Part shown: positions 36,271-44,114 of the stretch, piece after piece
Layout of the letters: the number at the start of each line of letters is the position of its first letter
Numbering within the stretch: the stretch's first letter is position 1
DNA from: Umezawaea endophytica
GTDB taxonomy: Bacteria > Actinomycetota > Actinomycetes > Mycobacteriales > Pseudonocardiaceae
Length of the DNA: 64,000 nucleotides
Assembly (NCBI RefSeq): GCF_025061645.1
Contig: NZ_JANYMP010000008.1
Span: forward strand, 76,680 to 140,679
Reading direction: 5' to 3'
Translations under genes and position numbers: made by a program
Notes under the pieces: generated by a model
The model's input: the letters and a program-made list of their open reading frames with translations, nothing else
Told to the model about the DNA's origin: nothing
The model's database searches: none

Positions 36271-37002
36271 GTGGCCGATCACCAGCCGTTCCCACCCGGC
36301 GCGCGGCGCGGTGAACGACCCGCGGCCGTTTCGGCGTGCCCGTCGTGCGGTGACCTGGCTGGGCGCGGATACCCCGAGTGCCGGTTCTGCGTGGAGCTGG
36401 TCGACCAGGTGTGGCTGCCGGACTGGCAGGCGCTGCTGGCCGCCGAGCAGTTGAGCGAAGGCGGTGCGGGCGAGCGCGAGCTGGCCGAACTGGTCCTGGA
36501 GGACGAGGTCGGGCGGTACTCGTGGACGTGCACCGACTGGGCGATGACCTTGGTGAGGTGCTCGGCCTGCGACTCCGAGCCCGCCACCGGACCGCTGGAC
36601 TGCCTGCGGTGCACGATGGCCGAGGCCGCCCGGTGGTCGTGGGACCACACGTCGTCCGGGCGCATCACCCCCTCCGAGCACGCGCTGCGGGTGGCCCGCG
36701 CCGTGCTGCGGGCCCCGCACCGGAGCCGGGACGTGGTCGCCGCGACGTGGCGGCTGCTCATCCCGTTCCTGCTGGTGGGAGAGGTGACGACGGTCGGGCA
36801 GGTGCAGCGGCTGCGCGCGCAGGTCCTCGCCGGGCAGTACGAGGACCTGGCCGCCTGCGCGACCCACGTGCGGCTGGTGGGGCTGCCGGAGATCTTCTGG
36901 CGGCGCGACGAGGACGCGAAGGGTGACCACCAGGTCCGGCTGGACCACCCCCGCGCGCCGCGCGCCGCCCCCGTCGAGGAGCAGATCCCTACCGAGGCGT
37001 GA
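36271..37002 (+). CDS. Hypothetical protein with two zinc-ribbon-like Cys4 knuckles
   Basis: 243 residues, probable start GTG 36271. Two separate CxxC pairs of pairs are seen: CPSCGDLAGRGYPECRFC (about residues 24-41) and CSACDSEPATGPLDCLRC (about 96-113), each able to bind a metal. The part between is acidic, the rest helical. No enzymatic motif and no family I can name. Its end overlaps the convergent LysE gene by 14 bases. Confidence 0.65.
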   Translation: MADHQPFPPGARRGERPAAVSACPSCGDLAGRGYPECRFCVELVDQVWLPDWQALLAAEQLSEGGAGERELAELVLEDEVGRYSWTCTDWAMTLVRCSACDSEPATGPLDCLRCTMAEAARWSWDHTSSGRITPSEHALRVARAVLRAPHRSRDVVAATWRLLIPFLLVGEVTTVGQVQRLRAQVLAGQYEDLAACATHVRLVGLPEIFWRRDEDAKGDHQVRLDHPRAPRAAPVEEQIPTEA

Positions 37003-37594
37003 GGACCAGTTTCACGCCCAGGGCGACGAGCACGCCGCCGGAGATCGTTTCCAGGGATCGGCGGACCCTGCTCCTGGCTAGCCAGGAGCGGATGTGGTGC
37101 AGGACGGAGACCACGACCAGGTACCAGAGGGTGTCGACCAGGACCCAGACCAGGGCGAACAGGAGCAGCACGCCCTTGCCCGCCTCGTCGGCCGGGATGA
37201 ACTGGGGGAGGAACGAGATCGCGAAGACGCCCAGTTTGGGGTTGGCGAGGTTGACGATCAGTCCTGAGCGGAAGGCCTTGTTGGTCGGTTCTTCCAAGGG
37301 GGTTTGGGTGTTCTTGTGGGCGGAGAGAAGGGTTTTTACGCCCAGGTAGAGGAGGAAGAGGGCGCCGATGATGCGGAGGGTGTGGAAGGCGACCTCGGAG
37401 GCCGTTAGGAGTACGGAGAGGCCTAGGGCCGCGGCTATGGCCCAGCAGGCTACGGCTACCTCCATGCCTGCGACCGTGGCCAGGGCGCTGCGCCTGCCGC
37501 GGATCGACTGTCGGAGGACCAGGGCGGTGCCTGGGCCTGGGGACAGTGCGATCAGGAACGACGCCGCGATGAGGGCGGCCAGGTTGTCCAGCAT
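36989..37594 (-). CDS. LysE/RhtB-family amino-acid exporter
   Basis: 201 residues, six membrane segments. Signature ALSPGPGTALVLRQS near residue 17, LFLLYLGVKTLL, and NLANPKLGVFAISFLPQF are typical for the family. Exports an amino acid such as threonine or homoserine; substrate unknown. The coding region lies in a patch where the plus strand is strongly G+T (and purine) biased, so codon use differs from neighbours. A heptamer repeat lies 35 bases upstream of the start. Confidence 0.9.
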   Translation of the reverse strand: MLDNLAALIAASFLIALSPGPGTALVLRQSIRGRRSALATVAGMEVAVACWAIAAALGLSVLLTASEVAFHTLRIIGALFLLYLGVKTLLSAHKNTQTPLEEPTNKAFRSGLIVNLANPKLGVFAISFLPQFIPADEAGKGVLLLFALVWVLVDTLWYLVVVSVLHHIRSWLARSRVRRSLETISGGVLVALGVKLVLTPR

Positions 37595-37628
37595 GTGTCC
37601 ATGGTGGCGTGGGGTGGCAAGTCGATTT

Positions 37629-37688
37629 CGTGGGTCGTGGGTCGTGGGTCGTGGGTCGTGGGTCGTGGGTGCGGGTGCGGGTGCGGGT
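37629..37688. repeat. Short tandem repeats (6x CGTGGGT, 3x GCGGGT) upstream of the LysE gene
   Basis: Six uninterrupted copies of CGTGGGT (37629-37670) are followed by three of GCGGGT (37671-37688). They lie 35-95 bases before the LysE-type start codon, hence in or next to its promoter. Slippage could vary spacing between promoter elements. Confidence 0.92.
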
Positions 37689-37747
37689 GGGGTGTGGGTC
37701 GGGTGGGTGGGGTCGGGGTGGAGTGCCCCCGCTGCGCAAGTGTTTCA

Positions 37748-37806
37748 ACGCTCGACCGTGGTTTGTCAAGGCGGGAAAGATGCCTTGACAAACCACGGTC
37801 GAGCGT
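37748..37806. terminator. Perfect 25-bp inverted repeat, possible strong hairpin terminator of def
   Basis: ACGCTCGACCGTGGTTTGTC (start of the left arm, 37748-37772) is perfectly inverted at 37782-37806 around the nine-base loop GGGAAAGAT. A bulge allows a few more pairs outside. It lies 200 bases downstream of def in a non-coding gap. No T-tract is present, so besides termination a REP-like or transposition remnant origin is possible. Confidence 0.6.
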
Positions 37807-38004
37807 GAAGGCGCTGGGGATCGGGGGCCGGGTGGGGAGTGCGCTCCACCCTCGGTTTGGTGGTGGGTTCGGCAGTGCGGTGGTTGGGGAGAGCGAAAAG
37901 CCTAAAGACAAAGATGAAAGGCAAAGTCAAGATGAAGGTCAAAGGCTTGGAGGCAAAGCGCAAGGTTGGGCCGGTGGTGGTGGGGCCTGGTGGGGGTTTT
38001 GGGG

Positions 38005-38589
38005 CTAGTCCTCTTCGTCGTCGGCGAAGGGGTCTGCTGAGGTGGCTGGGTCCCAGCTCAGGTTTGGGACGCCCCACTTGTTGGCGCGGATCATGCGTTT
38101 TGCCTCGCGCTTGTACCTGCCCACCAGGCGGTCCAGGTACAGGTAGCCGTCCAGGTGGTCTGTTTCGTGCTGTAGGCACCTGGCGAAGAAGCCGGTGCCC
38201 TCCACCTCGATCGGGTTGCCCTCGCCGTCCTGGCCGGTGACCTTGGCCCAGTCGGCGCGGCCGGTCGGGTAGGACTCGCCCGGTGCGGAGAGGCAGCCCT
38301 CGTAGTCGTCGTCCGGGCCCGGCATGCCTTCGGGGAGGGCGCTCGTTTCCAGGGTCGGGTTCACCACGACGCCGCGGTGGCGGACGCCCTGGTCGTCCGG
38401 GCAGTCGTAGACGAAGAGGCGCTGGGCGATGCCGATCTGGTTGGCCGCCAATCCCACGCCGTGCGCCGCCGCCATCGTCTCGAACATGTCGTCGATGAGC
38501 GTGCGCAGTTCGTCGTCGAAGACCTCGACCGGCTTCGTCGGGTTGTGCAGTACCGGGTCACCGGCGATCCGGATGTGGTGAACAGCCAT
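38005..38589 (-). CDS. def: Peptide deformylase
   Basis: 194 residues with all three metal-site motifs: [10 protein letters not shown] at residues 44-53, EGCLS with the metal Cys, and QHETDHLDG with two His and the catalytic Glu. It removes the formyl group from nascent proteins. The C-terminus is extended by an acidic tail (FADDEED). The 3' end shows more G/T-biased wobble positions than the 5' end. Confidence 0.96.
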   Translation of the reverse strand: MAVHHIRIAGDPVLHNPTKPVEVFDDELRTLIDDMFETMAAAHGVGLAANQIGIAQRLFVYDCPDDQGVRHRGVVVNPTLETSALPEGMPGPDDDYEGCLSAPGESYPTGRADWAKVTGQDGEGNPIEVEGTGFFARCLQHETDHLDGYLYLDRLVGRYKREAKRMIRANKWGVPNLSWDPATSADPFADDEED

Positions 38590-38737
38590 GTCGACGAGCT
38601 TATCGGCGTGTCAGTTCGGACGCGCCGACTGTTGAAGCGACCGCGATCACGATCACGTGATGTAATTGACCCTTGGTAATCACACGGGATGGCCGCCCGC
38701 ATCCGCAGGCACCCCGGCCCGTGAGGCGAGGAGCCAG

Positions 38738-39049
38738 ATGGACGCCGCAGGGGCACTGGCGCGGGCTGGGGAGCCGGACGACGGGTTGAACGGTCGGGAG
38801 CGCGAAATCCTCGCCTTCGAACGCCAGTGGTGGAAGTACGCGGGAGCCAAGGAGCAGGCCGTCAAGGAGCTGTTCGACATGTCGGCCACCCGGTACTACC
38901 AGTTGCTCAACGGCCTGATCGACAAGGAGGAGGCCCTCGCGGCCGACCCGATGCTCGTGAAACGTCTTCGCAGACTTCGTACGGTCCGGCAGCGCGCACG
39001 TTCGGCGCGCCGCTTCGGTTTCGAGCCGAATGGTGTCGAGCACCGATGA
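38738..39049 (+). CDS. DUF3263 family protein
   Basis: 103 residues from ATG 38738 with SD GAGGCGAGGAGCCAG. Core REREILAFERQWWKYAGAKE then FDMSATRYYQLLNGLID, a helical, possibly DNA-binding region with sigma-4-like look, and an Arg-rich tail. Small DUF3263 proteins next to a LytR_C protein are common in actinobacteria. Function unknown. Its stop overlaps the next start (ATGA). Confidence 0.85.
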   Translation: MDAAGALARAGEPDDGLNGREREILAFERQWWKYAGAKEQAVKELFDMSATRYYQLLNGLIDKEEALAADPMLVKRLRRLRTVRQRARSARRFGFEPNGVEHR

Positions 39050-39678
39050 GTTCTCCTGATTCCCCCAGCACTTCGCACCCGGCCCGCGCCGCGGGGTTCG
39101 CGCTGCTCGGTGTGGCGTTGGTCGCGCTGGTGATCGGCGTCTTCACGCTGTTCACCGGAAGTGACGGCGACCAGACCGCGACGGGCTCCTCGTCGAGCCA
39201 GCCGCCGCCCGCGAGCGGGACCTCGTCGGAGTCGGTCGCGCCGCCCGCTTCGACGGAACCGCCCGCCGCGACCACGTCCGCGCCGACCACGACGACGGAG
39301 ACCGCGCCGCCCGCGAGCAGCGCGGCCGCGCCGACCGGTGCCACGACGCCGCCGCCGGACGGCCAGCCGACCGTCGCGAAGCCGCCGGTGCGGGTCTACA
39401 ACAACAGCACCATCTCCGGGCTCGCGGCGAGGGTCGCGGAAGACGTCGAGCGGTCCGGGTGGACCGTTGCCGGCACCGGCAACTACTCGCAGGGCCAGAT
39501 CCCGACGACGACCGTCTACTACCGACCCGGCACGGACGAGGAGGAGTCGGCGAAAGCCCTCGCCGCCGTCATGCAGGCGCGGGTGGAAGCCCGGTTCGAC
39601 GGGATCCAGGACGCGCACGACGGGATCATCGTGATCGTCACCAACGACTACAAGGGCGCGCTGTCCAACAAGAAGTAG
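39046..39678 (+). CDS. Membrane-anchored LytR_C domain protein
   Basis: 210 residues. One N-terminal transmembrane helix (about residues 14-35), a Ser/Thr/Pro-rich linker (about 40-110), then a LytR/CpsA/Psr C-terminal-type domain starting at VRVYNNSTISGLAARVAEDV and ending at DGIIVIVTNDYKG. The catalytic LCP domain is absent. Such proteins are thought to act at the cell envelope. Translationally coupled to the DUF3263 gene. Confidence 0.85.
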   Translation: MSSPDSPSTSHPARAAGFALLGVALVALVIGVFTLFTGSDGDQTATGSSSSQPPPASGTSSESVAPPASTEPPAATTSAPTTTTETAPPASSAAAPTGATTPPPDGQPTVAKPPVRVYNNSTISGLAARVAEDVERSGWTVAGTGNYSQGQIPTTTVYYRPGTDEEESAKALAAVMQARVEARFDGIQDAHDGIIVIVTNDYKGALSNKK

Positions 39679-39682
39679 CCCC

Positions 39683-41911
39683 TCACTGCTCGCGCGACTC
39701 GGCGTAGGCGGCCAGCGTGGCCAACTGCGCCGGGTCGAGTGACGGTCGAACGGCCTTGCGGGCGGCGGCCAGGTGGTCCGCCGTCACGACGGCCGCGTCC
39801 AGCGACTCGCGCATCGCCGTCAACGCCGCTTCGCGGATCAGCGCCGCGCAGTCCGCCGCCGAGTAGCCGTCCAGCGACCCCGCCACCTCGTCCAGGTCGA
39901 CGTCGTCGGCCAGCGGGGTGTTGCGGGAGGTCGCGCGCAGGATCGCGCCGCGCGCCTCGGCGTCCGGCGGCGGCACGTAGACCAGGCGCTCCAGCCTGCC
40001 CGGCCGCAGCAGCGCGGGGTCGACCAGTTCCGGCCGGTTCGTCGCGCCCAGCACGATGACGTCGCGCAGCGGCTCCACGCCGTCCAGTTCGGTCAGCAGC
40101 GCGGCCACGACGCGGTCGGCCACACCGGAGTCCGACGACTGGCCGCGGCGGGGCGCCAGCGCGTCCACCTCGTCCAGGAACACCATGGCGGGCGCGGCCT
40201 CGGCGGCGCGCCGGAACAGCTCCCGCACGGCCCGTTCGGACTCGCCGACGAACTTGTCCATCAGCTCGGCGCCCTTGACCGACAGCACGTTGAGCTGCCC
40301 GCTGCCCGCGAGCGCGCGGATCAGGAACGTCTTGCCGCAGCCGGGAGGCCCGTAGAGCAGCAGGCCGCGCGGCGGTGCGACACCGAGGCGGGCGAAGGAA
40401 TCGGGGTACTGCAACGGCCACAGCGCCGCCTCGGTCAGCGCCTGCTTGACCTCGGTCATGTCGCCGACGTCGTCCAGCGTCAGGCCGCCGGTCTGCAACG
40501 TGTCCGAAGTGGACATCGAGACCGGGCGGACGGTGTCCAGCGCGCCGACCAGGTCCTGTTGCGCCACACGGGGTTCGTCGTGGTCGCGCTGCCGCAGCGC
40601 CGAGCGCACGGCGGCGTCGCGGCGCAGCGCGACGAGGTCCGCGACGACGAAACCCGGTGTGCGGTCGGCGATCACGCCGAGGTCCACGTCGGACTCCATC
40701 GGCACGTCCCGCATCAGCATCCGCAGCAGCTCGGTGCGGCAGCGGCCGTCCGGCAGCGCCAGGGTCAGCTCGCGGTCCACCAGCTCCGGCACGCGCAGGC
40801 GGGGGTCGACGGACTCGGGGTGCGCGGTCGTGACGACCAGCGCCAACCCCTTGGTGCGCACGGCCGAGCGCAGGACGTCGAGCACGACCGTGGCGACCGG
40901 GGGCGGGGACGACGCGGGCAGCAGCGCGTCCACGTCGGTCAGGAGCAGCACGGTGGGGCGGTCCTCCGCCGTCGCGGCGGCCACGGCGTCGGCGAGCCGC
41001 TGCGCGGTCGCGTTCGACTCCAGCACCGCGATGCTCGGCGCGGCCAGCTCCACGACCCTGGCGTCCACGCTGTGCGCGACGGACCGCACCAGCGTGGCCT
41101 TCCCGACGCCCTCCGGGCCGCTGACCAGCGCGGCCAGCCGGTGTGACGCGCCGAGCCTGGCCAGCAGGTCCGGCCGGAGGAACGCCAGCTCCAGCCACTC
41201 GGCGAGCCGCTTCGCGGCGTCCCGCTGACCGACCAGGTCGGTGATCGGCGGTACGAAGTGGACCTCGGCGGGCGGCGGTGCGTAGGTCGACGACACCGCG
41301 CGGCCGGTCACGGCGACCTGCACCAGCGTGCCCTCGGCGACCGGCGGGGCGTCACCGGTCCGCGCGCCGTCGCGCCAGCCGACCACGCTGGACGGCTGCA
41401 CCGCCACGGGGCCGGACGGGTCGGTCGCGGTGATCGTGAGCAGCTCGTTCGTCCACGTCATGCCGATCGCGTTCGACAGCTTGCTGCGCGTCGAGCCGAC
41501 GTCGGTGCCGGGCGGCGGCGCCAGGTCCTGCGGCAGCAGCGACACGGCGTCGCCGACGGTCAGCACCTTGCCGGTCAGCGCGAGGCGCAGCGTCTCCGGC
41601 GTCAGCGACGTCGTGGCGAGCCGGGAACCGGACACCGTCACCGACCGCGCGCCCGCCACGTCCACGGGCGCCACGACGATCTCGGAGCCCTCGACGACCC
41701 CGAGGTTCGACAGCGTCACGTCGTCCACCAGCACCACACCGGGTGGCCCGTCGCCCGCGGCGGCCAGCGCCGCGCTCACGCGGGCGCCGGTCAGCTTCAC
41801 CGCGTCCCACGCGCGCAGGCCGAGTGCGTCCAGCACCTCCTGGTGCAGCCGGACGACACCGCGTCGGGTGTCCAGTGCGGACGGGGTCAGCCGGGCGGTC
41901 AGCGTGATCAC
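39683..41911 (-). CDS. CDC48/VCP-like double AAA+ ATPase
   Basis: 742 residues from GTG 41911. An N-terminal CDC48-N-like double-psi barrel (about 1-200) is followed by D1 (about 225-440) and D2 (about 475-720). D2 has full Walker A GPPGCGKTF (521-529) and Walker B MVFLDEVDAL (576-585), plus GATNRPELVDPALLRPGR with arginine fingers. D1 is degenerate: GPEGVGKA lacks the Ser/Thr and LLLTDVDAL lacks the catalytic Glu. Actinobacterial homologues stand next to pssA/psd, as here; a role in protein unfolding or membrane-linked remodelling is inferred. Confidence 0.92.
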   Translation of the reverse strand: MITLTARLTPSALDTRRGVVRLHQEVLDALGLRAWDAVKLTGARVSAALAAAGDGPPGVVLVDDVTLSNLGVVEGSEIVVAPVDVAGARSVTVSGSRLATTSLTPETLRLALTGKVLTVGDAVSLLPQDLAPPPGTDVGSTRSKLSNAIGMTWTNELLTITATDPSGPVAVQPSSVVGWRDGARTGDAPPVAEGTLVQVAVTGRAVSSTYAPPPAEVHFVPPITDLVGQRDAAKRLAEWLELAFLRPDLLARLGASHRLAALVSGPEGVGKATLVRSVAHSVDARVVELAAPSIAVLESNATAQRLADAVAAATAEDRPTVLLLTDVDALLPASSPPPVATVVLDVLRSAVRTKGLALVVTTAHPESVDPRLRVPELVDRELTLALPDGRCRTELLRMLMRDVPMESDVDLGVIADRTPGFVVADLVALRRDAAVRSALRQRDHDEPRVAQQDLVGALDTVRPVSMSTSDTLQTGGLTLDDVGDMTEVKQALTEAALWPLQYPDSFARLGVAPPRGLLLYGPPGCGKTFLIRALAGSGQLNVLSVKGAELMDKFVGESERAVRELFRRAAEAAPAMVFLDEVDALAPRRGQSSDSGVADRVVAALLTELDGVEPLRDVIVLGATNRPELVDPALLRPGRLERLVYVPPPDAEARGAILRATSRNTPLADDVDLDEVAGSLDGYSAADCAALIREAALTAMRESLDAAVVTADHLAAARKAVRPSLDPAQLATLAAYAESREQ

Positions 41912-42062
41912 GCCCGCAGCCTAGTGCCGCGAACCGCGCGGCGCGGGCACTCGGGCCGACGGGCGGGCCCGTCGCACGGCCCGGTGATGTGCCCGTGGTC
42001 ACCCGCCGGGAACGCCGGAGGTCGCGCGCGGTGCGGGCCGGGCGTTCGGACCGGGAACGCGG

Positions 42063-42099
42063 AAGCGCGGGCCCCTCCGAGGTGGGGGGACCCGCGCGT
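42063..42099 (-). terminator. Hairpin downstream of pssA
   Basis: GCGCGGG (42065-42071) and CCCGCGC (42091-42097) form the outer stem, with CCCCTCC/GGGGGG pairing inside. It lies 20-55 bases after the pssA stop, in the 207-base gap before the CDC48-like gene. Confidence 0.6.
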
Positions 42100-42118
42100 C
42101 CGGGTGTTCGAGCTGGGA

Positions 42119-43105
42119 CTAGTCCTGGCTGCCGTTCTTCGGCGGCTGGTCGCGGCGCAGGCCCAGCTTGCGCCAGTTCCGGCGCCGGGACCCGGCCTCC
42201 ACCGCGTACCTGGTCGGGTCGACGCCGTTGCGGCGGGGGAGTCTGGCCACCCGGAGCGCCGCGCCCGCCACCCGGCCGCGCAGCGGCTGGTGCAGACCGA
42301 GGCGGCGGTTGGCGACGCCGTGCGCCCGCCGGATCGCCCTGCGGTCCGCGGCGGGCACGTCCCACGCCTCGGGGTGCTTGGCCAGCCACAGCGAGCGGCG
42401 CACCGAGTACGGCAGGTGGCCGAGGTAGAGCACCATCGCCGAGATCAGGGCCACCAGCGGGTACGTGATGATCGCGGCACCGAGTAGGGCCACCAGCACG
42501 AGCATCGGCGCCACCGCGCGCGGCGGGACCTTGACCGACTTGACCGACAGCGTGGGGATGCGGCTGACGAGCAGCAGCGCCACGCCGATCGTCCACACCG
42601 CCACCACGTAGGGGTTCTCCCACCAGCCGGAGCGGGTGGGGCCGCCGAACTGCTCCTCCACGATCAGCGGCAGCAACAGCAGCAGGCCGCCCGCGGGCGC
42701 GGGCACGCCGACGAAGAACTCCTTGGCGTACGGCGGTTGTTCGACGTCCAGCAGGGTGTTGAAGCGCGCCAGCCTGAGCACCATGCACACCGCGAAGATC
42801 AGCGCGACGACCCAGCCGCCCCGGTCGCCCTCGAAGCGCCAGATGTAGATCACCAGCGCGGGGGCGACGCCGAACGAGATGGCGTCGGCCAGCGAGTCCA
42901 GCTCGGCGCCCATCTTGCTGGTGGCGTCCAGCAGCCGGGCGATCCGGCCGTCGAGGCCGTCGAGCAGCGCCGCGGCGGCGATGGCGCCGATCGCCGCACC
43001 CCACATGCCGACGATGGCGAACTGCACCGCCGACAGGCCCGCGCTCATCGCGAGCACCGTGATGGCGTTGGGGAGCAGCCGGATGCCCGGCGTGCTGGGT
43101 GCCAA
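42119..43105 (-). CDS. pssA: CDP-diacylglycerol-serine O-phosphatidyltransferase
   Basis: 328 residues from TTG 43105 with SD GGAGGACTGATCC. The CDP-alcohol phosphotransferase motif DGx2ARx8Gx3Dx3D reads LLDGLDGRIARLLDATSK then MGAELDSLAD. Several membrane helices follow, and a basic cytoplasmic tail (from about 245) is longer than usual. Makes phosphatidylserine for the psd-encoded enzyme. It begins three bases after psd ends. Confidence 0.94.
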   Translation of the reverse strand: MAPSTPGIRLLPNAITVLAMSAGLSAVQFAIVGMWGAAIGAIAAAALLDGLDGRIARLLDATSKMGAELDSLADAISFGVAPALVIYIWRFEGDRGGWVVALIFAVCMVLRLARFNTLLDVEQPPYAKEFFVGVPAPAGGLLLLLPLIVEEQFGGPTRSGWWENPYVVAVWTIGVALLLVSRIPTLSVKSVKVPPRAVAPMLVLVALLGAAIITYPLVALISAMVLYLGHLPYSVRRSLWLAKHPEAWDVPAADRRAIRRAHGVANRRLGLHQPLRGRVAGAALRVARLPRRNGVDPTRYAVEAGSRRRNWRKLGLRRDQPPKNGSQD

Positions 43106-43108
43106 GGA

Positions 43109-43819
43109 TCAGTCCTCCGGGAGCTCGGCGAGCACGGTCTCGCCGCCGATGGTGCGCATGCCCGCCTCGACCAGCGGACGGCTGCCGCGCGGCACGTAGA
43201 GGTCGACCCGCGAGCCGAACCTGATCAGGCCGTACGTCTGGCCCGCGTCGACCTTCTCGCCCTCGACGACCTGGCACACGATGCGGCGGGCCACCAGGCC
43301 CGCGATCTGCACGACGACCAGGTCGTGGCCGCCGAGCGTGCGCAGCAGCACGGTGTTGCGCTCGTTGACCTCGCTGGCCTTGTCCAGGTCCGCGGAGAGG
43401 AACTTGCCCGCGTGGTAGGAGACCTGGCGGACCACGCCCGCCGCGGGGACGCGCTGGACGTGCACGTCGAAGACGGACAGGAACACGCTGATCCGGATCA
43501 TCGGCTCGGTGCCGAGGCCCAGCTCGGCGGGCGGGGCCACCTCGACGACGTGCGACACGGTGCCGTCCGCGGGAGCGACCGCGATGTTCGGCCGGGTCGG
43601 CAGGACCCGCTTTGGCTCGCGGAAGAACCAGGCGACCCAGGCCGTGACGAGGAACCCGAGCACGCCCGCGCGCTTGGAGAACCGCCTCAGCAGCAGGCTG
43701 GTCACCCCCGCTCCCGCGACGAACGGGCGGCCTGCGGGGTGCATGGGGGGCACGATGCCCCGTGCGAGTTCGATGAAGTGGGAAACGCCACCACTGTGCT
43801 GATCGCGGTCGGAGTTCAT
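43109..43819 (-). CDS. psd: Phosphatidylserine decarboxylase proenzyme
   Basis: 236 residues, the short archaeal/actinobacterial type. Hydrophobic helix near residue 55-68, VAPADGTVSHVVEV, SVFLSVFDVHVQRVP, and the self-cleavage site RFGSRVDLYVP, where the Gly-Ser bond is cut to form the pyruvoyl cofactor. Converts phosphatidylserine to phosphatidylethanolamine. First gene of the psd-pssA pair. Confidence 0.94.
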   Translation of the reverse strand: MNSDRDQHSGGVSHFIELARGIVPPMHPAGRPFVAGAGVTSLLLRRFSKRAGVLGFLVTAWVAWFFREPKRVLPTRPNIAVAPADGTVSHVVEVAPPAELGLGTEPMIRISVFLSVFDVHVQRVPAAGVVRQVSYHAGKFLSADLDKASEVNERNTVLLRTLGGHDLVVVQIAGLVARRIVCQVVEGEKVDAGQTYGLIRFGSRVDLYVPRGSRPLVEAGMRTIGGETVLAELPED

Positions 43820-44114
43820 TTCGTGGGGAATCCGTTGCTCTTCCGTGGTCGGACGGTGCTTGGGCCGGCCACACGCTACGCCAAGCGCCCATAACGGTCG
43901 TCCGGCCGGCCCGCGCGTCCCCCGACTGAACGCGCGGACCGGCTGGACGGCCTGCTGGAGGGTGACTGCTGCGGTTGGCGTGCCAGTGAGGCCGCACGGT
44001 CACGTTCCCGCACTGTAATCCGGGTCACACGTCGTGATCAACGCCAGCGGGTGAGCGTTCGGTCACAAAGGGCGTCGGCCGGACGGGCCGTGACACGAAC
44101 GGGTCGGCGGGAGG

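Larger units (their letters stand above)
37595..38004. other. Non-coding gap between LysE and def genes
   Basis: 410 bases with the heptamer repeat, the 25-bp hairpin, and a run of AAG/AAA-rich sequence at about 37905-37965. The plus strand is unusually G+T rich at the left and purine rich at the right. No supported gene. Confidence 0.6.

Noticed and set aside
37629..37688. CRISPR-like array
   Set aside because: Units are seven and six bases with no spacers; a simple tandem repeat.
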